DNA from: Isoetes taiwanensis
Lineage: Eukaryota > Streptophyta > Lycopodiopsida > Isoetales > Isoetaceae
Assembly (NCBI GenBank): GCA_021234155.1
Contig: JAJEKV010000035.1
Span: 10,666,407-10,730,406 of the forward strand
Reading direction: 5' to 3'
Length of the DNA: 64,000 nt
Part shown: one piece after another, positions 20,661 to 30,305 of the stretch
Position numbering within the stretch: the stretch's first letter is position 1
Layout: each line of letters begins with the position of its first letter
Program-made: the position numbers and the translations under genes
The notes under the pieces: model-generated
What the model saw: the letters and a program-made list of their open reading frames with translations, nothing else
Told to the model about the DNA's origin: nothing
Databases searched by the model: none

Positions 20661-23600
20661 TGTCCTCTACCAACAACGTGACGGATCAATTGTATTAATG
20701 ACCTGCAATTGCGCTAATCACCAAAAAAGTCGATCTTTTAGAAAAATTCATGCTATTTTAGGGTGCTCAAAGGAAAAGTGGCCTCAATTTCAAACTTCTG
20801 ACGCAATTTTAGGGCTAAAGTATGAAAAAAATGGGCCAACATATAAAACAACGATGCAATTTTTTGGTGTTAAAAAGAGATGGAAATTGAAATATTTCAG
20901 CAAAATACGAAAAAGCTGGAAAAAAGCGCTGAAATTTTCTAGTGAGTAAAAAATATAAGAAGGACAAAAGACAGTGCTAGAGAAGTAAACACGAGATTTA
21001 AGAATGTATTGAGGCGATATGCACATAGCATAGCAACTATACAAAAATTTCCCATGTTGAAGGCCTATGTGTGCATAGCCATTTAGCTAAACAAAAGTTA
21101 CCCCACTGTGCGCGCCTACTTGACTATAAAATTTCTGTTGTTCAATTTTTTTCCTGCTCACTGCCTATGCGCGCATAGCCACTTGACTTTTTCAACGTTC
21201 AGAGCCTATGTGCACCTAAGCTCAGTACAAATTGTATAATCACGAGCCTATGTAAATACAGGCTCAGTATACATTTAGTAGTTATGATGCTAAGCACTTA
21301 TAGACTTAAAAGTTCATTACCGTTTTGAAGTAATTCAAAATGTTTCTAGTCACTGCAAGAATTTCGTCGAAATTTTAACTAACTTTAAATTGGAAAATAA
21401 AAGTACAAGCGAAGGAAAGGCAATCATATTCAAGGCAATTATACTCAATTGATGCATGCTTCAAGCTTCTTTAAAGTTATATAACTTATTTGATTGTAGA
21501 CGACACCAATGTTAGTTGCTAGCTCTAATGTTAGCCACTTAATTTGACTCTACTGCAAAATCACACAAGCTCATCCAAATGCATCATTGAACCTTTAGCA
21601 TATGCAACTTTCCTAGGATATACCAATGTTCTTTGAACTAAGAAATCTTGGACTCTAAAATTGCTTGCAAAATTAAGTTCTTCACAACTTTTTCTTTTTT
21701 TAGCCACATTGTATCTAGAGTAGATATTCTTGATAATAATTGGATAAGTAAGAATCTATGCACCCATATATCCTGCACCTTTTATAGTGACCAATATCAA
21801 GGCAGGTGACATATTCTAATCACCTACACAGTGCAAACAACATGAGGCATTTCGCAGTTGAAAATTTCCTCAACTCAACTGCTGCAACAAAAAGCATGTA
21901 GTCCTGAATTATGTTGTTTCTGACTTCATGATGGAAAATATCATCTACTCAATGTCCATAAATGATGTCTTTGTTTATGACGCCCCTTCATATTTGCAGA
22001 AATATTTAAATGAAATGCTCATCACGTAAATCAGCATAGTCTGATCTAAGGCACTATAAATTGTTTGCAAACTTTCAGCTTTAGGTCTTGTTAGAACCTT
22101 CAACTTTCCGCTTTAGGTCTTGTTAGAACCCTCAACGTAATTTTCAACAGTACATTGTGGAACTCCACATTAATCCTAACATAAATACCATTGATTTCTT
22201 TTAGCTCACAAGTATTCATCAGTCTTATTGACAGTCAGTCGTAGCAGCAACGAAGATCTTTACAGACCCTTATTTCCAGGTGTACTCTCCATCAGATGGG
22301 GTCAAATGATGGGCCTATCAAACGAAGAAATAATCAAACGGGTTCCTAGAACACAAAAGTGTTATATAAAAAAGGATTTTATATAAAAGCTACGAGCAGG
22401 CGATCTAAGAAGTAAGAGTAGATGATCTGAGAAGAAATTTTAGATTTCCTACTATGCTAAGAGTAATTTTTGGATTTTGTATCATGCTAGGGTTTTGGAA
22501 GAACTTGAGAAGAATTTGCTTGAGACGAAATAAACCCGATTGAGTCAAAACATGTTGTGTCGCTGCCGGAACCTGCTGTGTTCGAAAGGTTTTTTGCTTG
22601 GCTGGAAGAATAAGGTGTTGCGCACGCAGGGTTGCCCTCCATGGCCGGAGGGTGAAGTGGCTTAAATCATACTTGAAAGTCAAGTTTTTACAATCAATCA
22701 AAATTGCTATTTTAAAACATTGACATTTTGTGAAGATGATGGTACCTATTTGCATCACTAACTCCTCCTTAGATGTTGAGCTCCTCTTAGACTAGGATCC
22801 AGCTGGACACGTGGACTCTGGGGTTTCAGTGTAGTGTATTGACTTTCGTTTGGTTTCTGGATTATCGACATTATGAGGCATACTCAACATCAAAATTCTT
22901 TTCAGATGACTGGCTTTGCTTGTTGTTTGACCATTCCAAGCCCAATTCTCTGGAGCAAACTCCTCATAACAAAGTTGACTGCTTTGATTATCGTTTTGTT
23001 TATATGTGGACCAAAAGGTAGGTAATTTGGTTATATAGATTACGTCTTGTATATCATTGTTTTTTAGATACATGAGCAGCAGTCCTGGTTTAATTTAGAA
23101 ACCTTTCGTTCAAAAGGTCCTGAATGTGTCAAGCCAAGACATAGAAATGGCTGAAACGCGAAGCAGTCCATTCATTGTAGAATTGGTGCATTTTAAGAAT
23201 GTGGCAATCCAGTTTTGAAGATTAGTAAAGAGCTCCCAACATCAAAGTACAAGTTCATTAAGTTTAGCTTCAAATTTCAGTACTCCGTTTGCTTTTGTTG
23301 CATGGCATTATGCGTCATGACATGTATGATAGGTTAATGCACATTATTTTGAGAATTGGAATGTGCAAATTGACACAAACCTTGAATGCACATATGGCGT
23401 CTAAGCACATAGTGGAACTACATTCAATCCAATCTCCTAATATTACACAACCCATATTTGGCAAGTGCCTATACTTTGCTGTTGGGAAGCACAAGCGGTT
23501 GTAGATTTTGGGAACATATACCACAAGGCATATTATTTATAGTGTATAAATTAAAAAATTAATACATACATTTCTGTTTCTGGGTGTTTGTACCCACAAA

Positions 23601-24214
23601 AAAACATGACAAATACATTATGCAACAAATGGTTATTTATGCATGTCTGGCCTTGATTAAGAGATAAGGAATGAAGGCACCATAAACAAACTATTCAGCT
23701 ATATATATTACAAGATTTTCACGGGTTTGGAGATATAAACAATTACTCTAAACTATGTCTGCAACTTCAATATCAGTAACAATCCGAGTCTAAGGTAGAA
23801 AAAAATGATCTCCCAAATTGATTCTTTTTGCTTGAAAGGTAATCAGAAACTTTAAAATGTTTGTGTAAAGAATGCCATTGTGATGTAGACATGCTCAGAT
23901 ACTATAAGCAAGCAAAGGACTGCGGGGTTTTTATTTCTCATCAAATTTTGCTCAGATTAAACATCTGGGGTTCAAAAGCCGTAGTTTTAACCTTCAATGC
24001 GCTTGTATTTTTGTTTCATTCACTTGTGTCATTTACTCAGATTAAACATCTATTGATCAAATCAACTGTTGATCAAAAGCTTCAATATACAATGCCAAAA
24101 GAAGCTCCAGTTTAACCATCGGCAACATAACATGGGCAAATCAAGGATATATCCTTGTTACAAAAAGCTTCTAGTGCTAACAACAGATGTTTTGCATGCC
24201 CTACAACATATAAG
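20661..24214. other. No gene seen
   Basis: AT-rich DNA. At 21060-21270 the words CCTATGTGTGCATAGCC, CCTATGCGCGCATAGCC and CCTATGTGCACCTAAGC recur at intervals. At 22072-22135 a 33-bp unit (CTTTAGGTCTTGTTAGAACC) is duplicated. Frames at 22405-22758 and 22792-23073 (-) have no recognisable motifs. Confidence 0.45.
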
Positions 24215-25010
24215 TTAAATTTTGTCATGTCCCTTGTTCTGTGACTTCATCCTCTGCAGCTGCAGGAGACATGTCACGTGCCTAAACATATGTTGTTCTC
24301 CAGCAGAAGTGTCCATCAAATTCCAAAGTTCAATGAAAGAAGCTCCTAAGTCTTGCATCTCCAGACAATAAACAGGACTTGTTGGAGAATAGTTTGCCAA
24401 CAGCTAATCCCATTAGTGGAAACGAACTATACTTTTTGTAGTCTTTCCTTCTTTTCCTCCGCTAGATTTCTAACCACATCAATAATTCTGTTTAGTCGAT
24501 CAGCCTGTCAAGGTAAAGTAGCATTGTCAATTTCGTTTTTGTTTTAAAAGAAATAAAGCCATCCAATAACCATGACAAACATTTTCCTTCTGAAGTGCCT
24601 GAAGCTGCAATTCGTACTCTTCCAACTTTCTAAGAGAGAGAGATCTTGCTCTCCAAGCAATGCTCCAGAAATGTTTTTCACATGAGAGATTCCATTAAGC
24701 TCCCCACCAATTCTATGAATCTGGAATTTCACATTCGCAAACTTCTTTGCCCTTTCATCCCTTTTCTGTCTCATCTCTTCTAGATGGGGGATTAAAGCAG
24801 AAAGCTGATTCCTCAAAGTTCCGTGTCTTGTCTCCATCTGTTTGTAATGTTTTAGAATATGGGTATTCTTGACATTTGCCCAATTATATTCATGGCAAAA
24901 AACAGATTACAACTTACAATTGTGGGCCGATCTTCAAGAAGACTAGTAATGGATGCGAGCTCCGCCTCTGCATCAGCAATCGCCTGATGAAGACGGGCTC
25001 GAGCGTTCAC
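24215..25010 (-). pseudogene. MAP65-like microtubule-associated protein fragment, broken
   Basis: Four exon-like stretches on the minus strand match the N-terminal half of plant MAP65/PRC1/Ase1 microtubule crosslinkers. In transcript order they are NARARLHQAIADAEAELASI before a GTAAGT donor at about 24919; METRHGTLRNQLSALIPHL after an acceptor at about 24838; ADRLNRIIDVVRNLAEEKK near 24500; and QDLGASFIELWNLMDTS near 24350. A CT-repeat length change near 24632-24644 shifts the frame before RKLEEYELQLQALQKE. A second shift follows HVTC near 24270. The N-terminal start and the microtubule-binding C-terminal half are missing. It is a truncated, non-functional copy. Confidence 0.75.
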
Positions 25011-25233
25011 AACCACCACACAAAAAGCAACTAAATAATCAAAAAGCAAGACAGACATACGTACTGCGGATAGTATATATCAGAATTTCTTAGCCCAAGA
25101 CTTTGAAGCACAGTCCTGTAAAATCTCGTGGAATGTTCCAGCTTGTACTATTTTATCATCACGCAGAACCTGCAAGAATGTTTATAGCCATAAAGAGCAC
25201 ATTTTGATTAAATTTCTTTATATATATAGGTAC

Positions 25234-25278
25234 CAGTATATGGTCTGTAGCAGGCAATAATTCCACTTGATGTGTTAC
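25234..25278 (-). pseudogene. ABCC H-loop exon, downstream part
   Basis: On the minus strand this 45-base piece encodes VTHQVELLPATDHIL followed by a GTACCT donor. THQ holds the H-loop (switch) histidine of the first nucleotide-binding domain. The first five bases are the target duplication of the gypsy element, and the exon resumes at 35119. Confidence 0.75.
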
Positions 25279-25683
25279 TGTTGGGGTGATCACCACTCAC
25301 CACATTTGTCACCACTCACCACACTCATCACCACTCACCACATTCGTCACCACTCACCACTCACCACACTCGTCACCACTCACCACACTTGTCACCACTC
25401 ACCACATTCATCATATACCGTATATGGGGGGATATACGCGCATGCACGCGTGCAGGATTTTTGGCACGTATGCATTGTGGGCATGATGATCACTGTATTA
25501 TCTGAGCAGAGAGAGAGAGAGAGAGAAGAAGAGAGAGACGGTGTATTGAGAGTGAGGATTTTGCTTGATCTAGCTATGGAGATGATGATTCTTTGTGTTG
25601 TGCATTGCCTTGATCTGATAGATTGAGCTTGGATTGTTGGGTTTTTCATCCTTCTTGCACCAGTTAGAGTTCGGGCTCTAACA
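25279..25683 (+). repeat. 5' LTR of the gypsy element
   Basis: The repeat begins TGTTGGGG and ends CTCTAACA. Its first 140 bases are a minisatellite of TCACCACTCACCACA-like units. A GA-rich tract follows at 25506-25540. A TGGCGACC word at 25687, three bases after the LTR end, is a possible primer-binding site. I cannot name the tRNA. Confidence 0.88.
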
Positions 25684-26155
25684 ATTTGGCGACCTACCTG
25701 CTCGACAGACCATTGATCGGCAAGAATTTCCATTGAAAAAGGAGTTGTTACCATTGGTATTGGTGATCGTCGGTAAAGAACGATACCATTGAGGAAGGAG
25801 CAATTTCTTGGGTGAAGGGGATTTTGCCGTAATTGATTTGTGGGTTACAATTTGACAAAGGGAGAATAGTTTTATGCCCAAGAGAAGTAAGAAGGATATA
25901 CCACCAAGCTCTATCAGAATAAACAAGAAGGGACCAAAGGAGTCAATCTTTGGGCTCAAAATTGCATCAAGATTCAATTTCGTTTTCAGATTTGGGAGCG
26001 AGTCCGGGGTCTAATTCTCAGGTCGGGAGGTTTTGATTCCATTTACCCATCTAGAAGGTAATCAATTTAGTCTTTCAAATTGAAGGGAGATTCAATTTCG
26101 TTTTTCCAATTTCAAGAAACCCAAGAAGAGGCGGAGATGGTCAGTATTACCACCT

Positions 26156-27618
26156 ATGGTATGGGGTTTTCAGACAATGGGGATTCCAAAGTTTGATGAT
26201 CTGGTGGATCGGGATCCTTTGAAGCATATTGTGAAGTTTGAGAGGTATTGCCAGCAATGTAAGTTACCGACTGCTGATTACTTGCTTTGGTTTCATAGTT
26301 CTTTGCAAGATTCCCGTGGAGGAATGGGCACAAACCTCAGCCGATACCATGACATATCAGGGAATTAAAGGAAGCTTTCATTGCTAATTATCAAGAAGTT
26401 CATGGTAAGGATAAGACTATGGAAAGGTGGACCAATTTCACACAAAAGGAAGATGAATCAATTAGAGAGTATAATCAGAGGTACATTGCGGTTCTCAAAG
26501 CCGTGGTGCATTGGAAAATTGCAAGGAGTGATGAAATGGATATCCAATGGTATGTGAAGGGGCTGAAACGAGCTATTGCTCATAAGGTGAAGGCTAAACA
26601 GCCTACCACATTGCTAGAGGCACAAAAGTATGCTCTCAAGGCTGAAGATAAGCTGGGATACATTCATGAAGTTGCTGCTCCAGAGCATAAAACAGAGGAT
26701 ATTGCAGCCAAGATTTCTAAGCTTACAATTGGTGAGAAGCCAAGGGAGGTGCAGTTTATTACTTGTGAATATTGTGGGTCTATTGGGCATTCTGATACTA
26801 CATGTAGATTGCTGAAATTATGCTCAAGATACCAAATCAAGGGCCATAATGATCAAGAATGTAGGGAGAAGAGATTCTTTGAGAGGGCCAATCCGGTATT
26901 TGCTGTTATGCAACAAGCACCACCTATTCCTATTCAACCAATGCAAGCAGCACCTATCATACCGCAAGTTCCAATGATGCCACAAGCTCCAATTGCCCAA
27001 CAAGTTCCAATGGGTTCCACACCAATGGTGCAGCCAAAACAGGGATGGTATCCAAGTAAGGCTCATTTGTATTGAGTTATGTGATAAATTCAAGCATGAT
27101 GAGACTACTTGTTGGAAAATCCATGGGAAACCAGAATGGGCAACCAACAAGTATCCACCAAAGCAGCAAGTGTTTGAATCATCGGTACCTCTTCCTAATA
27201 ATGATGTTCGCATTCAAGATGCAAAGTACATTGATAATCCTCAAGTTAAGGCTCTTATTGAGGAGCTTAAGAAGCAAGAGAAGGCAAAATCAGTAGTAAA
27301 TTGTGGATTTGTTGAGGTGGAGAATGATCCATTTCAGCAAGAAGAAGAGATTGGAGAAGTAAATGCGGTTACAAGATCACAAAAGGCAGTTCAAGAACCA
27401 AGAGTAGTGCCAATTGCGGAGAAGACTAAGACCTCTTTTCCAAAGGCTTTGAAGGAACAAGCTTTGAAGGTGTCAGCACCTAAGAAGGTGCAATTCAATG
27501 TGCTGCCCACAGAACAGTTTCAGTCTATAGAAGAAAATCAGCCCATAGTGATGCCTCCTATGGTGGATGAGGAAATTCAAAATGAAGATGATCTGATCAG
27601 TCAAGTTTTGGCCACTAA
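26156..27618 (+). pseudogene. Gypsy gag region, frameshifted
   Basis: Gag-like sequence runs through three frame segments: from the ATG at 26156, from about 26419 and from about 27060 on. Capsid-like content includes ERWTNFTQKEDESIREYNQR. A canonical CCHC zinc knuckle (CEYCGSIGHSDTTC) lies near 26764-26805. A second knuckle just downstream has Tyr in place of its second Cys. A third, CIELCDKFKHDETTC, has shifted spacing. Shifts occur near 26340 and 27060. The last segment stays open to 27618, where the copia element interrupts it. The protein would package retrotransposon RNA. Confidence 0.75.
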
Positions 27619-27623
27619 AGTTA

Positions 27624-27952
27624 TGTCGAGATATATGATATCGAGATCACCATCTTGCTGCTAGACGTGATGTCACAGCACTGACAGCACTCAGCACATA
27701 GGTGCTGACTATGTGCTGAATCAGCACCTTATCAGCACTGAGCACCGACCTAACTAAGTAACGGCTGTTATTAATGGGCGGTGGGTGAACGGCTAATACT
27801 ATTCTTAGTATCACCGTTTTGTTTATATCATTGTACTTCTGTATTGATATATAACATTGAATACAATTCCTTTTTGCCTTTGTTTTGGGAGCTTGCGCTC
27901 TCGGATATTGGTGTGCATCCCCTTCTCTCCCTTTCTTGGTGCAACCTTGACA
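27624..27952 (+). repeat. 5' LTR of the copia element
   Basis: This 329-base LTR matches the 3' copies closely except in a stretch at about 27672-27750. There, eight AGCAC/GTGCT words replace the CGACAAAGAC-like sequence of the 3' copies. The rest, including the ATATAACATTGAATACAATT region, is nearly identical among the copies. Confidence 0.88.
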
Positions 27953-27964
27953 TGGTATCAGAGC
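27953..27964 (+). other. Primer-binding site of the copia element
   Basis: TGGTATCAGAGC follows directly after the LTR end CA and is complementary to the 3' end of initiator Met tRNA, as is typical for Ty1/copia elements. Confidence 0.9.
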
Positions 27965-28002
27965 ACTAGGTGTGCTGAGATTGATTCAAGAATAACACAG
28001 CA

Positions 28003-28974
28003 ATGGAGAAGGATGCAAGCTACAACCAGATTACCTTCCCTGGCGGTCATGCGATTCAAATCTTTGACGGCACAGGTTTCCAGCAATGGAAAAGCGGAAT
28101 GATCTTCATTCTCAAAGATGAAGGAGTTTGGGGAATTGTCAATGGCCAAGAACCTGCACCGGATGCCAAGAATATTGCTGATTTGCATGCTTGGCAGCGC
28201 CAAGATGACAAGGCGATGGCATATATCGGGCTCTCCTTAGCTGACTCTATCCTTGATGAGTTCCAGCAAGAGAATAGCCACGATTTGTGGCATGCTCTCA
28301 TTGAGAAGCATGACCAAAAGACCCATATGATTGGGCATTTGCATGCTGAGGCAGCAAATATGCATTGGGAAGAGACCGAGAGTCTTCACCAAGACCGCAT
28401 GAAGCACGCCTTCCAGCAGATTGAAGCTTTTGTAGAAGAGCATCAGATCTCACAATCGATGCAACTATTTTTCTTCCTCGGGTCATTACCTAATGCATTT
28501 GATTCTTTGTGCAGCAGCTTCATGCAAGACAAAGATATGGGCTTCCATCAAGCAATCACTCCTATTAAGGAGGAGATCATGATGAGGCAAGATGCAGGTA
28601 AAGATGATCATGCCACTCTCTTTGCAGCAGGGCATTCAAAGACTCAATCTACCCTAAATGGGGATGAGCACGATGAGGAGGAGAAGCACATTGGCAGCAG
28701 ATTATCTCTTCCTATTAAGCATGAAGTAGTGGATTTAGATCCTTCTATTTCCTGGATATCAGACGATGCAGTAGCACCCAATAAATGGATGCCAATTTCT
28801 GATATTCCAGCACCTTCCAAGCAAGGATTAATAGATACCTCAGCCGTTGAGCTAGGATATCTTGATGTGGCCTTCGTCTCCCCATTTTCAGACAATGTAG
28901 CAACACTTCATGAAGTGGCATTCATTTCTGATACTTTGGTGGCATTTATGCAAGGGCGCTTTTCGAGGTTCTAA
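28003..28974 (+). CDS. Copia gag-like protein (UBN2/DUF4219-type)
   Basis: The intact frame encodes 323 residues from the first ATG after the primer site. The N-terminus contains FDGTGFQQWKSGMIFILKDE, and residues 60-150 include AYIGLSLADSILDEF, DLWHALIEKH and LFFFLGSLPNAFDSL. This layout is typical of the gag polyprotein of plant copia elements. The zinc knuckle normally found after it is missing, and the C-terminal 120 residues are unlike the family. The frame is open and may still be translated, but the rest of the polyprotein is deleted. Confidence 0.8.
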   Translation: MEKDASYNQITFPGGHAIQIFDGTGFQQWKSGMIFILKDEGVWGIVNGQEPAPDAKNIADLHAWQRQDDKAMAYIGLSLADSILDEFQQENSHDLWHALIEKHDQKTHMIGHLHAEAANMHWEETESLHQDRMKHAFQQIEAFVEEHQISQSMQLFFFLGSLPNAFDSLCSSFMQDKDMGFHQAITPIKEEIMMRQDAGKDDHATLFAAGHSKTQSTLNGDEHDEEEKHIGSRLSLPIKHEVVDLDPSISWISDDAVAPNKWMPISDIPAPSKQGLIDTSAVELGYLDVAFVSPFSDNVATLHEVAFISDTLVAFMQGRFSRF

Positions 28975-29052
28975 CACCGATCACCGAGTTTTACGTTCGG
29001 ATTACAGAAACATCTAGCACTTACAGCACTTCCAACACTTCTAGCACATGCA

Positions 29053-29574
29053 GTGCTTACAGCACCCCTGTTTTCTGATCACGGCGCAGATCTTGACACA
29101 TCCGATCTAGGAGGAGATCTTGACCCATCTGATCCAGGAGATGATTTTAATCATCCTGATCAAGGAGGAGTTGAATATGCATCATATATGATCATGATTT
29201 CAAAGCAAGGAGGAGTAGTTGACTCCTTACTTCTAGCAACACTTGATCAAGGTCAAGCGAAGGTACTAAGGTTTGATTTTCATGGAGAATTTCGACCTAG
29301 CATTGCTGGAATAGCTGCATTTATGGTTGTTGAATCCATAAGTCTTAATGAAGTAATCATATCTGATGCTTCTATTGCCTACATCGAGGCTATGCATGGA
29401 AATAAATTTCATGTTCCTCTTGGCAAAACAATTATGGATATCAAAGACAAACTCTATCACCTTATTGTTCCTGATACAGTGGTTGATCAGCAGGTCTATT
29501 TACCTACCAGAGACAATAGAGCTGATCTCTTCATGCAAACTTGGTTTTTGAGCTTTTCGGATGACCCTGATTAA
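29053..29574 (+). pseudogene. Copia remnant with RNase H tail
   Basis: The 173-residue frame begins with acidic, repetitive Asp/Gly-rich sequence (DLDTSDLGGDLDPSDPGDDF). It ends with VYLPTRDNRADLFMQ, which matches the extreme C-terminus of copia RNase H (normally Pro-Thr-x-Asn-x-x-Ala-Asp-Leu-Phe-Thr-Lys). The polymerase, integrase and protease parts that should precede it are absent. It is the scar of an internal deletion. Confidence 0.65.
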
Positions 29575-29656
29575 GTAAGCCTTGACCAAGATTCAGATCT
29601 TATCTCCAGGAGGAGGAGGCTGAGCATGGAGATGGCGATCTCTCATCAAGGAGGAG

Positions 29657-30300
29657 TGTCGAGATATATGATATCGAGATCACCATCTTGCTGCTAGACG
29701 TGATGTCACAAAGATCGACAAAGACTCGGCACATAGGTGCTTGACTATGTCTTTGAATCGGCACCTTATCGACCGGAAAGCACCGACCTAACTAAGTAAC
29801 GGCTGTTATTAATGGGTGGTGGGTGAACGGCTAATACTATTCTTAGTATCACCGTTTTGTTTATATCATTGTACTTCTGTATTGATATATAACATTGAAT
29901 ACAATTCCTTTTTGCCTTTGTTTTGGGAGCTTGCGCTCTCGGATATTGGTGTGCATCCCCTTCTCTCCCTTTCTTGGTGCAACCTAGATCACCATCTTGC
30001 TGCTAGACGTGATATCCGCAAAGACCGACAAAGACTTTCGGCACATAGGTGTCGACTATGTCTTGAATCGGCACCTTATCGACCGAAAGCACCCTACCTA
30101 ACTAAGTAACGGCTGTTATTAATGGGCGGTGGGTGAACGGCTAATACTATTCTTAGTATCACCGTTTTGTTTATATCATTGTACTTCTGTATTGATATAT
30201 AACATTGAATACAATTCCTTTTTGCCTTTGTTTTGGGAGCTTGCGCTCTCGGATATTGGTGTGCATCCCCTTCTCTCCCTTTCTTGGTGCAACCTTGACA
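29657..30300 (+). repeat. Compound 3' LTR of the copia element (one and nearly one more copy in tandem)
   Basis: The first copy runs 29657-29985 and lacks only the last five bases (TGACA). A second copy follows at 29986-30300 and lacks the first 20 bases. The element therefore ends in two LTRs head to tail rather than one. Both carry the CGACAAAGAC-like version of the variable stretch. Confidence 0.85.
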
Positions 30301-30305
30301 AGTTA

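Larger units (their letters stand above)
27624..30300 (+). mobile_element. Deleted Ty1/copia-type element nested in the gypsy element
   Basis: The element starts with an LTR (TGTCGAG...TTGACA), has a tRNA-iMet primer site, a gag-like gene, the tail of a copia RNase H region, a purine tract (AAGGAGGAG at 29648-29656) and a compound 3' LTR. Perfect target duplications AGTTA lie at 27619-27623 and 30301-30305. Protease, integrase and nearly all reverse transcriptase are missing, so it needed enzymes in trans. Insertion plus duplication is 2682 bases, a multiple of three, and the host polyprotein frame resumes unchanged beyond it. Confidence 0.9.

Noticed and set aside
25267-25626. Thr/His-rich ORF in the gypsy 5' LTR
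   Set aside because: Produced by the TCACCAC minisatellite of the LTR, and present again in the 3' LTR.
27781-27969. ORF beginning MGERLILFLVSPFCLYHC, repeated three times
   Set aside because: It is copia LTR sequence read through; the three copies are the LTR copies.
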